Notes under the pieces: generated by a model
Seen by the model: only the letters and a program-made list of their open reading frames with translations
What the model was told of the DNA's origin: nothing
The model's database searches: none
Program-made: the position numbers and the translations under genes
Source of the DNA: Nepenthes gracilis
Taxonomy: Eukaryota; Streptophyta; Magnoliopsida; Caryophyllales; Nepenthaceae
DNA length: 64,000 nt
Direction of reading: 5' to 3'
NCBI GenBank assembly: GCA_033239525.1
Contig: BSYO01000008.1
Span: forward strand, 9,544,150-9,608,149
Part shown: positions 47,196 through 56,431 of the stretch, piece by piece
Position numbering within the stretch: position 1 is the first letter of the stretch
Layout of the letters: each line of letters opens with the position of its first letter

Positions 47196-47646
47196 GCAAT
47201 TCCGTGACAAAACTCAGAAAATAAATAAATACAAATGAATCACGGGTTCAGACACCACCGAAATAGAACTCGTGTACATAAAAATCTACCCCTAGTGAGA
47301 TACAAAAGAAATGTAAAAGAAACTACACTAGGACTGCTGGGTCGAAGTAGTGACATCTGCGTCAGTGTAACAGAGCTACCTGGTCATGCAGGGTTAGTAC
47401 CAACAAGACAACTATACAGGCAATAATAGATACAGCATGCAATAATAGGACCAAGACTAAGATACAGGCAGTACTAAAGTGTAACAGAAAGAGTAGATAA
47501 CATAAATAGTAAGGCAACAGATAACATCAATAGCAAAGCTTCCCCTAACAAAAATAAGTACAACTCGCCTAAGCTCCCCCAATCAACATGCACCAAAAGA
47601 AACCTAGATCTTCCCCTTTTTGTCACGAAGAGTCAAAGAGAGGGGA
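47196..47646 (-). other. Copia element: 3' non-coding part
   Basis: Between the stop of the extra ORF and the polypurine tract. No reading frame of note is seen on either strand. It is AT-richer than the ORF. Confidence 0.5.
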
Positions 47647-48798
47647 TCACTCAGAATCGCTGGGAGGTGGAGTGCCATAATGTCGCCGCCAGCGCTGAAG
47701 CTCAGCCTCTTGGGTAGCAAAACGATCATCCAACCGTTCAAAACCAGCAATGAGGTGTGACTGGAGCTGAGCTTGGGAAGCAAGAATCCGCTCCTGGGAA
47801 GAGTACAGACGCTCAAAATGTTCAACAAAACGAGACATCTGACCCATTAGAGCGGCCGAGGAAGAGGTGGAGTGCCGATGCGAAGTAGACGGTCTAGGAC
47901 CCGAGTGGTCAGGAAAGGACGAAGCAGAGCCAGAGGGGCCTTCGTCTAGCTGAGGAGGAGGCATGTCAGGGAGAGGCTCATCGAACGGCTCCGGGAGGTT
48001 TACAGCAAAGCGACGGGCGTGAGACCGACTTTGAGCGAAGGTGGTGGAGGTGATGGGATAGCCGAGTGGGAGGCGAGGATAGTCAGCGAATGGGTGACCG
48101 AGCCCAGCAAGCAGTCGCTGAATAAGGCACCCGTGAGGAAGGTTGGCCTCTTTCCGGCCGGAGAAGTGGGAAACAATATGAGTGATAAAGTGGGATGATA
48201 AATCAATGGGCTCACCACTCAAGAGAGCATACAAAAATAATGCCTTCTCCTTGGGAATGAATGAGAAGTGGGAAACAGGAAACAGGTTCGTGAGCATGAT
48301 ACGGCTCACGACCAGACGCCGAGAGGAGAGGTAGGAGGTCGGGAAAGCTCGGCCGTTCCACTCCAGAGGGGCACCATGGAGAAAAGTGGCAACCTCATTA
48401 TAACGTGGCCGGGAGAACGACGAATACGGGTAGGTTGGGTTTTCTACTCGAGGAATACCAAGAACACGTGCAATAACATCGGCAGAGATGCGAAATTGTG
48501 CCCCCCGCACAAAGGTGGAGAAGGAATCGTGAGTGATCGCATGAATATTTGAATAAAACTCCTGAATAAGTATAAGCAATGGAGCAACCAAACCGATGAG
48601 GATTGGCGCCCAACCGCGGTCTATGAAGAGAGAGGAGATGGAAGGATCAACTGAGTCAAAGCGGACTTCCCGTTCCAGGGAGAGTTGACGATGCGACATG
48701 TGGGTGTTAAAAAGAGTCTCGGCCTCGAGACTAATAAAGCGATCGGGAGCGGAGATCCCACTCGGTCGAGGGCATTTGCCACTTGACTTACGCGACAT
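47647..48798 (-). CDS. Extra copia ORF: putative plant transposon protein, 383 codons
   Basis: An uninterrupted 383-codon frame in the element's sense, between RNase H and the 3' LTR. Residues about 40-230 fit, from memory, the Pfam family named putative plant transposon protein (PF20167): DRGWAPILI, LIQEFYSNIHAI, FVRGAQFRISADVIARVLGI, WNGRAFPTSYLSSRR, and PKEKALFLYALLSGEPIDLS near the middle. About 270-320 is a Pro/Ser-rich linker (PLPDMPPPQLDEGPSGS) and the last 60 residues form a probable coiled coil (HFERLYSSQERILASQAQLQ). No signal peptide or clear membrane span is visible, so it does not look like an envelope protein. Start ATG gives MSRKSSGKCPRPSG, basic. Its role is unknown. It is GC-richer than gag-pol and intact while gag-pol is not. 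Confidence 0.8.
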   Translation of the reverse strand: MSRKSSGKCPRPSGISAPDRFISLEAETLFNTHMSHRQLSLEREVRFDSVDPSISSLFIDRGWAPILIGLVAPLLILIQEFYSNIHAITHDSFSTFVRGAQFRISADVIARVLGIPRVENPTYPYSSFSRPRYNEVATFLHGAPLEWNGRAFPTSYLSSRRLVVSRIMLTNLFPVSHFSFIPKEKALFLYALLSGEPIDLSSHFITHIVSHFSGRKEANLPHGCLIQRLLAGLGHPFADYPRLPLGYPITSTTFAQSRSHARRFAVNLPEPFDEPLPDMPPPQLDEGPSGSASSFPDHSGPRPSTSHRHSTSSSAALMGQMSRFVEHFERLYSSQERILASQAQLQSHLIAGFERLDDRFATQEAELQRWRRHYGTPPPSDSE

Positions 48799-49496
48799 AT
48801 GTTGGGGAAGGTATATATATTTATGGAAAAGGTGGAATTATTGGTGGGGAAAGTCGGCACGAGAATCTGAAGCCATGAACAGTGGCGGCTTCAGCTGGTC
48901 GACGGCAGCAGGAAGAGGCACGGACAGCGCAAGGCAGGCGTTTTCCACTTACGGGAACGCAGCCCCAGAGCCCACCGGAGCACCACCTCCGGCAGCCACG
49001 TTGCCGGCCGATTGGGACAGCAGGGAGGAGCACCCACACGGTGCCTGGCCAGTGGTGTGGAAGAAAATGCCGGAAATGCCATGAACGGCCGTTGGCAAAG
49101 AACGTCGAGGACTCACGGATTCATGGATAACGTACAAAATCCATGCAAGAACCGGTGGATTTGGAGGAAAGAGGTGAGCAAATTGAGACCCATGAAGTCA
49201 GCCACCCAAAAAGGAGGCAAATTTGGGGCCGACACCACCATGAATGGTGGCGGTCACAGAAAACCAAAACCAGAGAGGGACGAGGAGGAATTACCGTGAG
49301 AACGCCCGGAGAGGAGAAGAAGGAGGGTAGATCTGGCCAATCTGGTGGTGAGGGAGAGGAAGAGAGGCGGCCGATGCAAGGAGAGGAGAAAGGCAAAGAA
49401 CATGAGGGTTTGGGGCGGTGCTCGCTGCGTGCTGGATGATAAAGACAGGCAGCGGGCGCTTGAGCCCACAGCGAGCGAGCGCACAAATGCGCCTTT
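48799..49496 (-). promoter_or_regulatory. GC-rich, CT-rich leader upstream of the extra ORF
   Basis: About 700 bases between RNase H and the extra ORF. In the element's sense it begins just after a TATA-like box, is CT-rich (TCTCTTCCTCTCCCTC), and is GC-rich, unlike gag-pol. It has a possible splice donor (CACGGTAATTCC). Open frames up to 134 codons on the minus strand have low-complexity Ser/Pro/Leu composition and no recognisable domain. It resembles the 5' leader of a plant transcript. This reading is an inference. Confidence 0.4.
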
Positions 49497-49508
49497 TTTA
49501 TATATAAA
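49497..49508 (-). promoter_or_regulatory. TATA-like box between RNase H and the extra ORF
   Basis: Minus strand TTTATATATAAAA about 10 bases after the stop codon of the RNase H frame and about 700 bases before the ATG of the extra ORF. A candidate internal promoter for the extra ORF; function is inferred. Confidence 0.35.
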
Positions 49509-49517
49509 GGGTAGGAG

Positions 49518-49960
49518 TCATTCATCGGGTGGTGAGCACACTCCGATGGCAGTTCTTAAAAATTCAAACCGCACACTGTCAAAGGGTTTGGTGAGGATAT
49601 CGACCAGCTGATGTTCGGTTGGCGTGTGTGTAAGTGATATGACATGTGTTTCCACAAGCTCACGAATGAAATGATGTCGAATATCGATATATTTGGTACG
49701 AGAATGTTGCACAGGATTTTTAAAAATATTTATTGCACTAGTATTATCACAGTAAATCAGCATAGTGTCCTGGACAATACCATAGTCAAGAAACATTTAT
49801 TTCATCCATAGGAATTGTGTGCAATAGCTGCCCGTGGCTATGTATTCGGCTTCGGCCATAGACAATGAAATAGAAGTTTTGTTTCTTACTTAGCCAAGCT
49901 ATCAGATTGGAGCCGACATAAAACCACCCACCGGAGGTGCTCTTTCGATCCTCAATATTT
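49518..49960 (-). pseudogene. Copia RNase H
   Basis: The C-terminal part of pol. The clean 92-codon frame at 49518-49796 contains YCDNTSAINIFKNPVQHSRT, then KYIDIRHHFIRELVE and HQLVDILTKP, the standard copia RNase H end. Upstream, at 49800-49960, the domain's start is broken by a frameshift and stops (the FWAGYSNAD-type first Asp lies at the end of the RT frame). It would degrade the RNA strand of the hybrid during reverse transcription. Confidence 0.9.
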
Positions 49961-49965
49961 CCGGC

Positions 49966-51347
49966 TCAATCGGCATTGGAGTATCCAGCAAAAGCAAAAT
50001 TTGATTCGTTAGAGAAGAGAATCTCAAAATCAGACGTCCCGTTGATATATCGAATAATGCGCTTGACAGCACTTAAATGAGATTCTTTTGGATTAGATTG
50101 GTAGCAGGCGCAGACACCGACACTAAATGCAATGTCGGGTCTGCTAGTTGTCAAATACAAGAGACTACTGATCATGCTTCTGTAAAGAGAGGGATCGACA
50201 CTCTTGCCTACAGGATCACGATCCAACTTGGAGGAGGTGCTCATGAGGGATCGAGTATGTTTAGAGTTATCAAGATTGAATCGTTTGACAAGGTCCTTAG
50301 CATATTTGGCTTGGGAAATAAAGGTACCGTGAGGGAGTTGCCAAATTTGCAAGCCAAAGAAATATGTAAGTTCTCCGATCATACTCATTTTGAATTCTAA
50401 GGCCATACATTTTGCAAAGGAATGAGCACGGGAGTCTACAGTAGTGCCAAAGACTATGTCATCAACATAAACTTGGGTTACCAACATACATTTGTCAGCC
50501 ATTTGGACAAATAGAGTTTTATCAACACTCCCTCGAACAAACCATGATCATTAAGGTACGATGTAAGACGTTCGCACCAAACTCTGGGAGCTTGCTTAAA
50601 GTCGTAGAGAGCCTTTTTGAGTTTGTACATATGATATGGAAATGTAGGGTTCACAAAGCCTTTTGGTTGTTCAACATAGACCTCTTCTTGTATGAACCTA
50701 TTTAGGAATGCACTTTTGACATCCATTTAATATAATTTAAAATCCATGGTACATGCAACAGATAGAAGGATACGAATAGACTCCAGACGGGCCACAGGGA
50801 CAAAAGTCTCGTCATAGTCAATATCTTCTACCTGAGTATATCCTTGAGCAACAAGGCAAGCTTTATTTTGGGTGATATTTCCATTTTTATCGATTTTATT
50901 TTTGAATATCCACTTGGTTCCAATGACATTTGTATAGGTAGGATGGGGAACCAAGGTCCAAACATCATTTCTCACAAATTGATTTAGTTCCTCATGCATG
51001 GCATTTGTCCAGCACTCATCGAGTAAGGCCTCTTCGACCTTTTTGGGTTCGATATGAGAGACATAACAGGTATAGGCGAGCTGATTTAGAATACGGCAAC
51101 GCAACCTCATACCTTCATTAACGTCACCTAACATTAGGTCCTTTGGATGATTGAGCTTAACTCTGGAAGAAGGTTCCTTTGTAGGAACGGCGGTAGGCGT
51201 TACTTGCTCAATGTCAGGAGAGGATAAGTTGGGTAAGGCGTCACCATGATCATCTTCTTTATTTAAGCAATCAGTACTTTCAGGATGGTCATGAGGAGTA
51301 TCATTCACAACAACATTTATAGATTCCATAACCGTTTGAATGCGCAA
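49966..51347 (-). pseudogene. Copia reverse transcriptase
   Basis: Three contiguous frames. 50727-51347 has the N-terminal part with NDVWTLVPHPTYTNVIGTKW and FVPVARLESIRILLSVA, and ends at a stop where relatives have a Gln codon. 50478-50726 starts with MDVKSAFLNRFIQEEVYVEQ and has KALYDFKQAPRVW. 49966-50502 carries the active-site YVDDIVFG, both Asp present, then the thumb and connection (YRSMISSLLYLTTSRPDIAF). So the catalytic loop is intact but the gene is split by at least one stop and one frameshift. The first 70 residues of the first frame are a spacer between integrase and RT. Confidence 0.9.
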
Positions 51348-51580
51348 ATTGAAGACTCGATAAGGCTCGACTAGTTAAGGAATATCCCAAGAATATTCCT
51401 TCATCACTTTTTGAGTCGAATTTTCCTAAGTTTTCCCTATCACGTAGAATAAAATATTGACAGCCGAAGATATGGAAATACTTAACATTTGGTTTCTTTC
51501 CTTTCCAAAGTTCATAAGGGGTTGCTTCTGTCCCAGGTCTTAGGTAGACCCGGTTGATTATGTGACAAGTCATATTCACA
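51301..51580 (-). pseudogene. Copia integrase C-terminal part
   Basis: A 92-codon frame with HIINRVYLRPGTEATPYELW, GKKPNVKYFHIFGCQYFILR and KSDEGIFLGYS, the conserved region following the copia integrase core. The end runs out of frame into the spacer before RT. It is separated from the core by a stop near 51585. Confidence 0.85.
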
Positions 51581-51588
51581 ACTTCGCC

Positions 51589-51963
51589 CTAGAAGTGCAT
51601 GGCAATATTTTTACATTGCATCATTGTTCTGGCCATTTCTTGAATGACTTGATTTTTGCGTTCAACAATCCCATTTTGTTGAGGGGTGATGGGTGAAGAA
51701 AATTCATGATGGATTCCCTCATCATTACAAAATGTTTCAAAATTTGAATTCTCAAACTCCTTGCCTTGGTCACTTCGAATTCTAATGATAGAAGTACCTT
51801 TTTCATTGGCAAGTCTTTTACACAAGATTTTGACGTGGTCAAAAGTATCAGATTTTTTTCGAATAAGATCTATCCATGAATACCTAGAAAAATCATCCAC
51901 AATAACTAAAATGTACTTTTTACCACCTAAACTTTCAGTTCTAGACGGCCTCATAAGGTCCAT
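51589..51963 (-). pseudogene. Copia integrase catalytic core
   Basis: A 124-codon frame with the DDE core: GGKKYILVIVDDFSRYSWID supplies the first Asp, RIRSDQGKEFEN the second, and NGIVERKNQ the Glu about 36 residues later. All three catalytic residues are present. The frame starts at MDLMRPSRTES, corresponding to the usual DL.GP motif, and upstream continues with a stop. This domain would join the DNA copy to the host chromosome; the TAATA duplication records its action. Confidence 0.9.
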
Positions 51964-52038
51964 ATGAATTAATTCAAGAGGCCGTGAAGTGTGGATATCA
52001 CTATGAGATGAGTGACTTGATTGAATTTGTTTTCCTAA

Positions 52039-52681
52039 TTAACAAGGACCACACACATGATGTTTTACATTTGACAGTTTAGGTAGCCCTTCAACACAAC
52101 TCTTCTTCAAAATTTTTGATAAGCTTTTAAAATTTAGGTAGCCAAGGCATTGATGCCACAATTCTATGGTGTCAATTTTAGCAGATTTGTATTCAAGAAT
52201 GTTATTTGGCTCGATACCATAAAGATTGTCAGGAGTTTTCTTTCCCTCTAAAACAATTGAGCCATTTGTATCATAGATGGAGCATTTATCTTGAAAAAAT
52301 CGAACCTCAAAGTTGTCATCACAAAATTGACTAATACTGAAGAGGTTAGATTTCAACCATGATACATACAATACATCACAGGGCTTCGAGAGAACAGAAA
52401 TACATATCAAGCCTCGACCAAGAAGAGGAGCTCTTGAGCCATCACCAAAGACAACCGTCCCATCAGGATGGTCAGACATTGGGGAGAACATGACTTTATT
52501 TCCACACGTGTCTAGAACATCCACTATCCAGGTACCACAGAGATTGATTTTGAGCTTTTAAGGCTATGTGAGCAACTTGGCAGTGATATGTTTTTGAAGA
52601 GTTTTTCAGCTCACTTTTCTTTACCCAAAATTTTCTCCCCGAATTCATTTTCTGATTCAACCTTTTTACTTGTTCATTCAA
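52039..52681 (-). pseudogene. Copia protease and pre-integrase zinc domain
   Basis: Protease begins at LWYLDSGCSRHVW (about 52500-52540), with the copia DSG active site intact; after a frame change it continues as GTVVFGDGSRAPLLGRGLIC. The pre-integrase domain follows: ELWHQCLGYLNFKSLSKILK and HHVCGPC. The usual HHCC pattern has LGH where this copy has LGY, so one zinc ligand is lost. A stop after HVCGPC separates it from the integrase. Frames: 52496-52681 and 52039-52524. Confidence 0.85.
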
Positions 52682-52684
52682 TTG

Positions 52685-54500
52685 CTAAATGTGATCAATA
52701 AGTTTATTCATTTTTAGACCTTGTCTTTGGTTGTATAGAAGATTCATAGTGTGGCACCGAGGACGAATATGACCAACTTTTTCACACGCATGGCAGGTAG
52801 ACACAAATTTAGGTCTGAAAGAATTGTTCATAGATCTTTGATTAAAATTTTTAGAGGCCTTAAAAGTGTTTGATGATTTGTTCATGACCTTTTGATTATG
52901 TGAGATAGGCAAACGAGTTAAGCCAAATTTTTTCTCCACACGTTGAGGCACGGTCTTAATGACTTTGGGAGTGGTAGTATTTTTGAGTGGAGGTTTTGTA
53001 GCGAGAACAAATACACTTTTAGGTTGTGGACCATGTTGGGAGATTTTCTCAACATATCCCAAACTCTTTTTATTTCCAACCACTTTCCTAATTCCCAACA
53101 TATGATCAAGTTTTTGGGTTCCACTTAAGAATTTTTTCAGAACGTCCTTAGTGTTCTCAAGCTCCACTTCTAGAGTCTTAATTTTAGCGATTAAGGAGCT
53201 GTTTTTTTACTTCCAAATCATGACGAATAATTGTGGCACCCTTCAATTTTGTTTCAACTTCATCCTTTTCTCTTTCCAGGTTGATGAATTTAGTATTTAA
53301 ACTTTTATTCATTTTCTTTACTTTCAAGCATTCCCTAAAAAGTTTATCATATGCTTCTTGAAGCCCATCAAAATCACTATCAGATTCTTCATGAAAAGAA
53401 TCTGACTGTTCGAGAGGTGCACTGATGGCTTCGTCACCGCTGATTATAGATGTCTTGAATGCCATATAATTTACTTCATCATCTTCGGAGTATTGTTCAT
53501 TGTGATTTGTATCATCTTCATCATCCGTTAGAGACACATTTAAGGCTTTTCCTTTTTCACGCTTAAAATTGGGGCACTCAGTCTAGATATGACCAAAACC
53601 GGAACATTCATGGCATTGGATTCCTTAAAATTTCCTATTTTTAACATCTTTAGTTTCCTTTTTATCCTTTTTGAATGGAGTGTGAGACAGTTCAGTTCCT
53701 TTGGAAGGTCGTTTGCTGTTCTTATTTTTGAAAATTTTTTTAAAATTTTTAACGAACAGAGTAAAGTCCTCATCACTACATGATTCATCGTCTGAGTGAT
53801 GATCTTTATCTTCCTTTACTGTTTTCAGGGCAATTGATTTATTTATTTTAGATTGGGGAATAGTGTGCTCATACGTTTGTAAGGACCCTACAAGTTCTTC
53901 TATTTTCAATTTATCTAAATCTTTGCTTTCTTCAATGGTAGTAACTTTAGGTCTAAAACGTTCTGGCAAAGATCGAAGAACTTTTTGGATAATTCTATTT
54001 TCAGGAATACGTTCTCCTAAATTGAATGTAGAATTCACAATGTCGTTCAATTTAGCATAGAATTTATCAAACGTCTCATCATCTTTCATTCATATTTCTT
54101 CAAACTTAGTGGTGAGCATTTGCAATTTTGAATTTTTAACTAGTTTCGTGCCTTCGTGAGTAATTTCAAGAATGTCCCAGGCATCTTTTGATTTTTCACA
54201 TATAGAGATGCATTTAAATTATTCGGGGGAAACAGCCATAAAAATAGCATGTAACCCCTTACTATTTCAATTACATGTATCAAGTTCTCTTTAGTCCATA
54301 AAGATAAGGCTTTTGGTTCGTTATCAATGGAACTAGTGGGTGGAGTCCACCCAACTTGGGTACTTGCCCAAACACGCTCATCCATTGATTTTAAAAAAGC
54401 CCTCATACGTACTTTCAGTACGCATAATTGCTCCCATCGAAATAGGGTGGAACGGACAGTGATTGACTCGAATGCATCTAGATTGGGGCCATGGATCGGG
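52685..54500 (-). pseudogene. Copia gag with two zinc knuckles and coiled coil
   Basis: Gag starts near 54480 with ESITVRSTLF and VRMRAFLKSMDERVW, typical of Sirevirus-like gag. The UBN2-type capsid follows with a frameshift near 54180 and a stop before MKDDETFDKFYAKLND (53625-54089). The first CCHC knuckle (CHECSGFGHI, stop, TEC; about 53580-53625) is broken by a TAG. Then an acidic stretch (53184-53537) and a coiled coil (SLNTKFINLEREKDEVETKL). The second knuckle, CHACEKVGHIRPRC, lies at about 52755-52796 in the 160-codon frame 52685-53167. It would have formed the virus-like particle. The initiator Met is unclear. Confidence 0.85.
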
Positions 54501-54504
54501 GTGA

Positions 54505-54519
54505 GTCTCTGATACCAAT
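54505..54519 (-). other. Primer-binding site of the copia element
   Basis: Minus strand, directly after the 5' LTR: ATTGGTATCAGAGAC, a close match to TGGTATCAGAGC, which pairs with the 3' end of initiator tRNA-Met. Confidence 0.85.
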
Positions 54520-55379
54520 TGAAAAAGTACTTTTTGTACTTACGAGATACACTCAAGTTTTGACCCCGAAAAATATAGCGGAAGGAGTATATAATAATAA
54601 ATATCCAATATACATAAATGATATTTAGAACTAGATGTCAACGATACTAACAATCATGCACAGTAAATAAAATACGTAAGCAGTAATATAAAGACCCGAT
54701 TTTTGGTGATGAAGGGAAAACTCGATACCCACGGTAATCGAGAAAAACCTTCCAGGCTTCAACGACTAGGGAAGCAATGCACTATGAAAATCAACTTACA
54801 GCCCGGGTGGTAACGAACGTAGAAGGCAGTGTTTTAATGGTTAAAGTAAGTTGGTGAGAAAACTTGTTTGAACATGAAGAGCAATCCTGTAAGGTTCGGT
54901 TTTCTCAAGAGGAGCAATGACAATGGAGCATAAGAAGCTTTCTTCTAAAAGGAGGCACGAAAATATTCTGTCAATAGTCCTTAGGGTTCCAAAAATTTAA
55001 GCCTAGTATTTATAGAGGGCTCCAAATTTTCGTTTAAAAATTTAGCAGTTGCATTTGCGCTCGAGCAGGTATCGAGCGCTCAGCGAGGTGGATACATTCT
55101 GGTTTTTTAGCTCGAGCGGATATCGAGCACCAGACGAGCGGGGACCATTCTGTTTTTTAGGGTCGAGTGGGAATCGAGCGCCAGGTGAGCTGAGTACATT
55201 CTGGATTTTTAGCTCAAGCAGGGATCGAGCGCTTGGTGGGAGCGGAGACTTCGGACGGGCTCGAGTGACTAGAGGGCGGAACGGACAAAATGGACTGTAA
55301 CTCGATAACCCACAACCCAAAATCGATACAGTAAAATATATGGTTACGGAATATGCCAATTAGACAAATGTCTCTAACA
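54520..55379 (-). repeat. Copia 5' LTR
   Basis: 860 bp on the plus strand from TGAAAAAGTAC to CTCTAACA. It is 226 bp shorter than the 3' LTR. The main loss is about 175 bp after GGTGGTAACGAAC, where both deletion ends carry AACGA, so the loss fits slippage or microhomology-mediated deletion. TATAAATA is at 55007-55014 and the CGAGCGC block at 55055-55265. Confidence 0.95.
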
Positions 55380-55384
55380 TAATA
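55380..55384. other. Target-site duplication of the copia element (right)
   Basis: TAATA directly after CTCTAACA, identical to 46092-46096. Confidence 0.9.
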
Positions 55385-56130
55385 AGCTGGCCCTCAGTCA
55401 GGCATACCCTCGGAGCTTAGTTCTTTGTCTAGTGAGCCACCCCTCAGTTAGGGGCATCATCGGAGTTCAGTCCTTCATCTAGTGAGCCGCTTCTCAGTCT
55501 GGCGCACCCTCGGAACTCTTTTCTCCACCTAGTGAGCTGCCTCTCAACCGAGCATGCTCTCAAAACTCTATCCTCAATCTATTAAGCCGCCCCTCAGTCA
55601 GGTGCACCCTCGGAACTTAGTTTTCAGCCTAGTGAGCTACCCCTTAGCCGGGCACACCCTTGGAGCTCAATCGTCCATCTAGTGAGCCACTCCTTAGCCA
55701 GACGTATCATCGAAGCTCAGTCCTCCGCCTAATGAGTTGCCCTCAGTTGGGCACACCCTCGGAGATTAGTCCTCCATCTAGTTAGTTATCCCCTAGCCGG
55801 GCGTACTCTCGAAGCTCAGTCCACCACCTAGTGAGCTGCCCCTCAGCCAGGCTCATCATCAGATCTCAATCCTCCATCTAATGAGTCACCCCTCAGTCGG
55901 GCGCACTCTCGGAGCTCAGTCCTTCACTTAGTGAGTCACTCCTCAGCCAGGCGCACCCTTGGAGCTCAATCCTCCATCTAGTGAGTCGCCCCTTAGCCGG
56001 GCACACTCTCGGAGTTTAGTCTTCCATCTAATGGGTCACCCCTCAGTCGGGCATACCTTCGGAGCTTAATCCTCCATCTAGTGAGCTGCCTCTCAGCCGG
56101 ATGCACCCTCAGAGTTCAGTCCTCCAAATT
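55385..56130 (+). repeat. 50-bp minisatellite in element C 5' LTR, part 2
   Basis: About 15 units of the same 50-bp repeat found at 44690-46096. With part 1, the 5' LTR holds about 43 units, against about 18 in the 3' LTR. Confidence 0.9.
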
Positions 56131-56407
56131 CATCCCGCTTACACTCCTATCATCCCCGCATCCTTACATTCTTGTCACGTTTACCTTTAAGCGTGTATTT
56201 CTCTATTTATTGAAGAAGATAATTGAGTTGAGCGTTGGAGTATTTACGGTGGGATAACCTCCCGCCGTTCTTTGACCTTCTGTTTGTAGTTTGTGGTGTG
56301 CAGGTTTTAGGTTATTAGCAACGGAGACTAGACCCAGTCCAGATCGACCCATAGTGGAAGATCGGAAGACTCTCTAATTCATACAACAACCGGGAACCAA
56401 GAATGCA
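55385..56407 (+). repeat. Element C 5' LTR, part 2
   Basis: Continues the 50-bp minisatellite to about 56130, then the unique 3' end of the LTR, matching 61820-62102: TTACCTTTAAGCGTGTATTT, GTGGGATAACCTCCCGCCGT, AGTTTGTGGTGTGCAGG, CTCTCTAATTCATACAACAA and GAATGCA. Confidence 0.9.
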
Positions 56408-56409
56408 CC

Positions 56410-56431
56410 ATTGGTGCTATCTGTGGAAACG
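56410..56431 (+). other. Primer-site region of element C
   Basis: ATTGGTGCTATCTGTGGAAA begins two bases after the 5' LTR end. It resembles the TGGCGCCGTCTGTGGGAAC sequence at this place in many plant Tat-type gypsy elements. The tRNA is not assigned. Confidence 0.5.

Larger units (their letters stand above)
46097..55379 (-). mobile_element. Ty1-copia element, Sirevirus-like, near full length
   Basis: 9283 bp bounded by LTRs starting TG and ending CA and by a perfect TAATA duplication. In its sense (minus strand): 5' LTR 54520-55379, primer site, gag, protease, integrase, reverse transcriptase, RNase H, an extra ORF, a purine tract, 3' LTR 46097-47182. Integrase before reverse transcriptase defines Ty1-copia. 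The long LTR, coiled-coil-rich gag with two zinc knuckles and an extra ORF after pol fit the Sirevirus type. gag-pol is broken by stops and frameshifts; only the extra ORF is uninterrupted. It inserted into the minisatellite of element C. Confidence 0.95.

Noticed and set aside
47647..48798. Envelope-like protein for the extra copia ORF
   Set aside because: There is no signal peptide, no clear membrane-spanning segment and no furin-type site; the sequence instead fits the plant transposon-protein pattern with a coiled-coil end.
49121..49525. 134-codon frame between RNase H and the extra copia ORF
   Set aside because: Low-complexity composition typical of a CT-rich leader, and overlapping open frames on the opposite strand; treated as leader.
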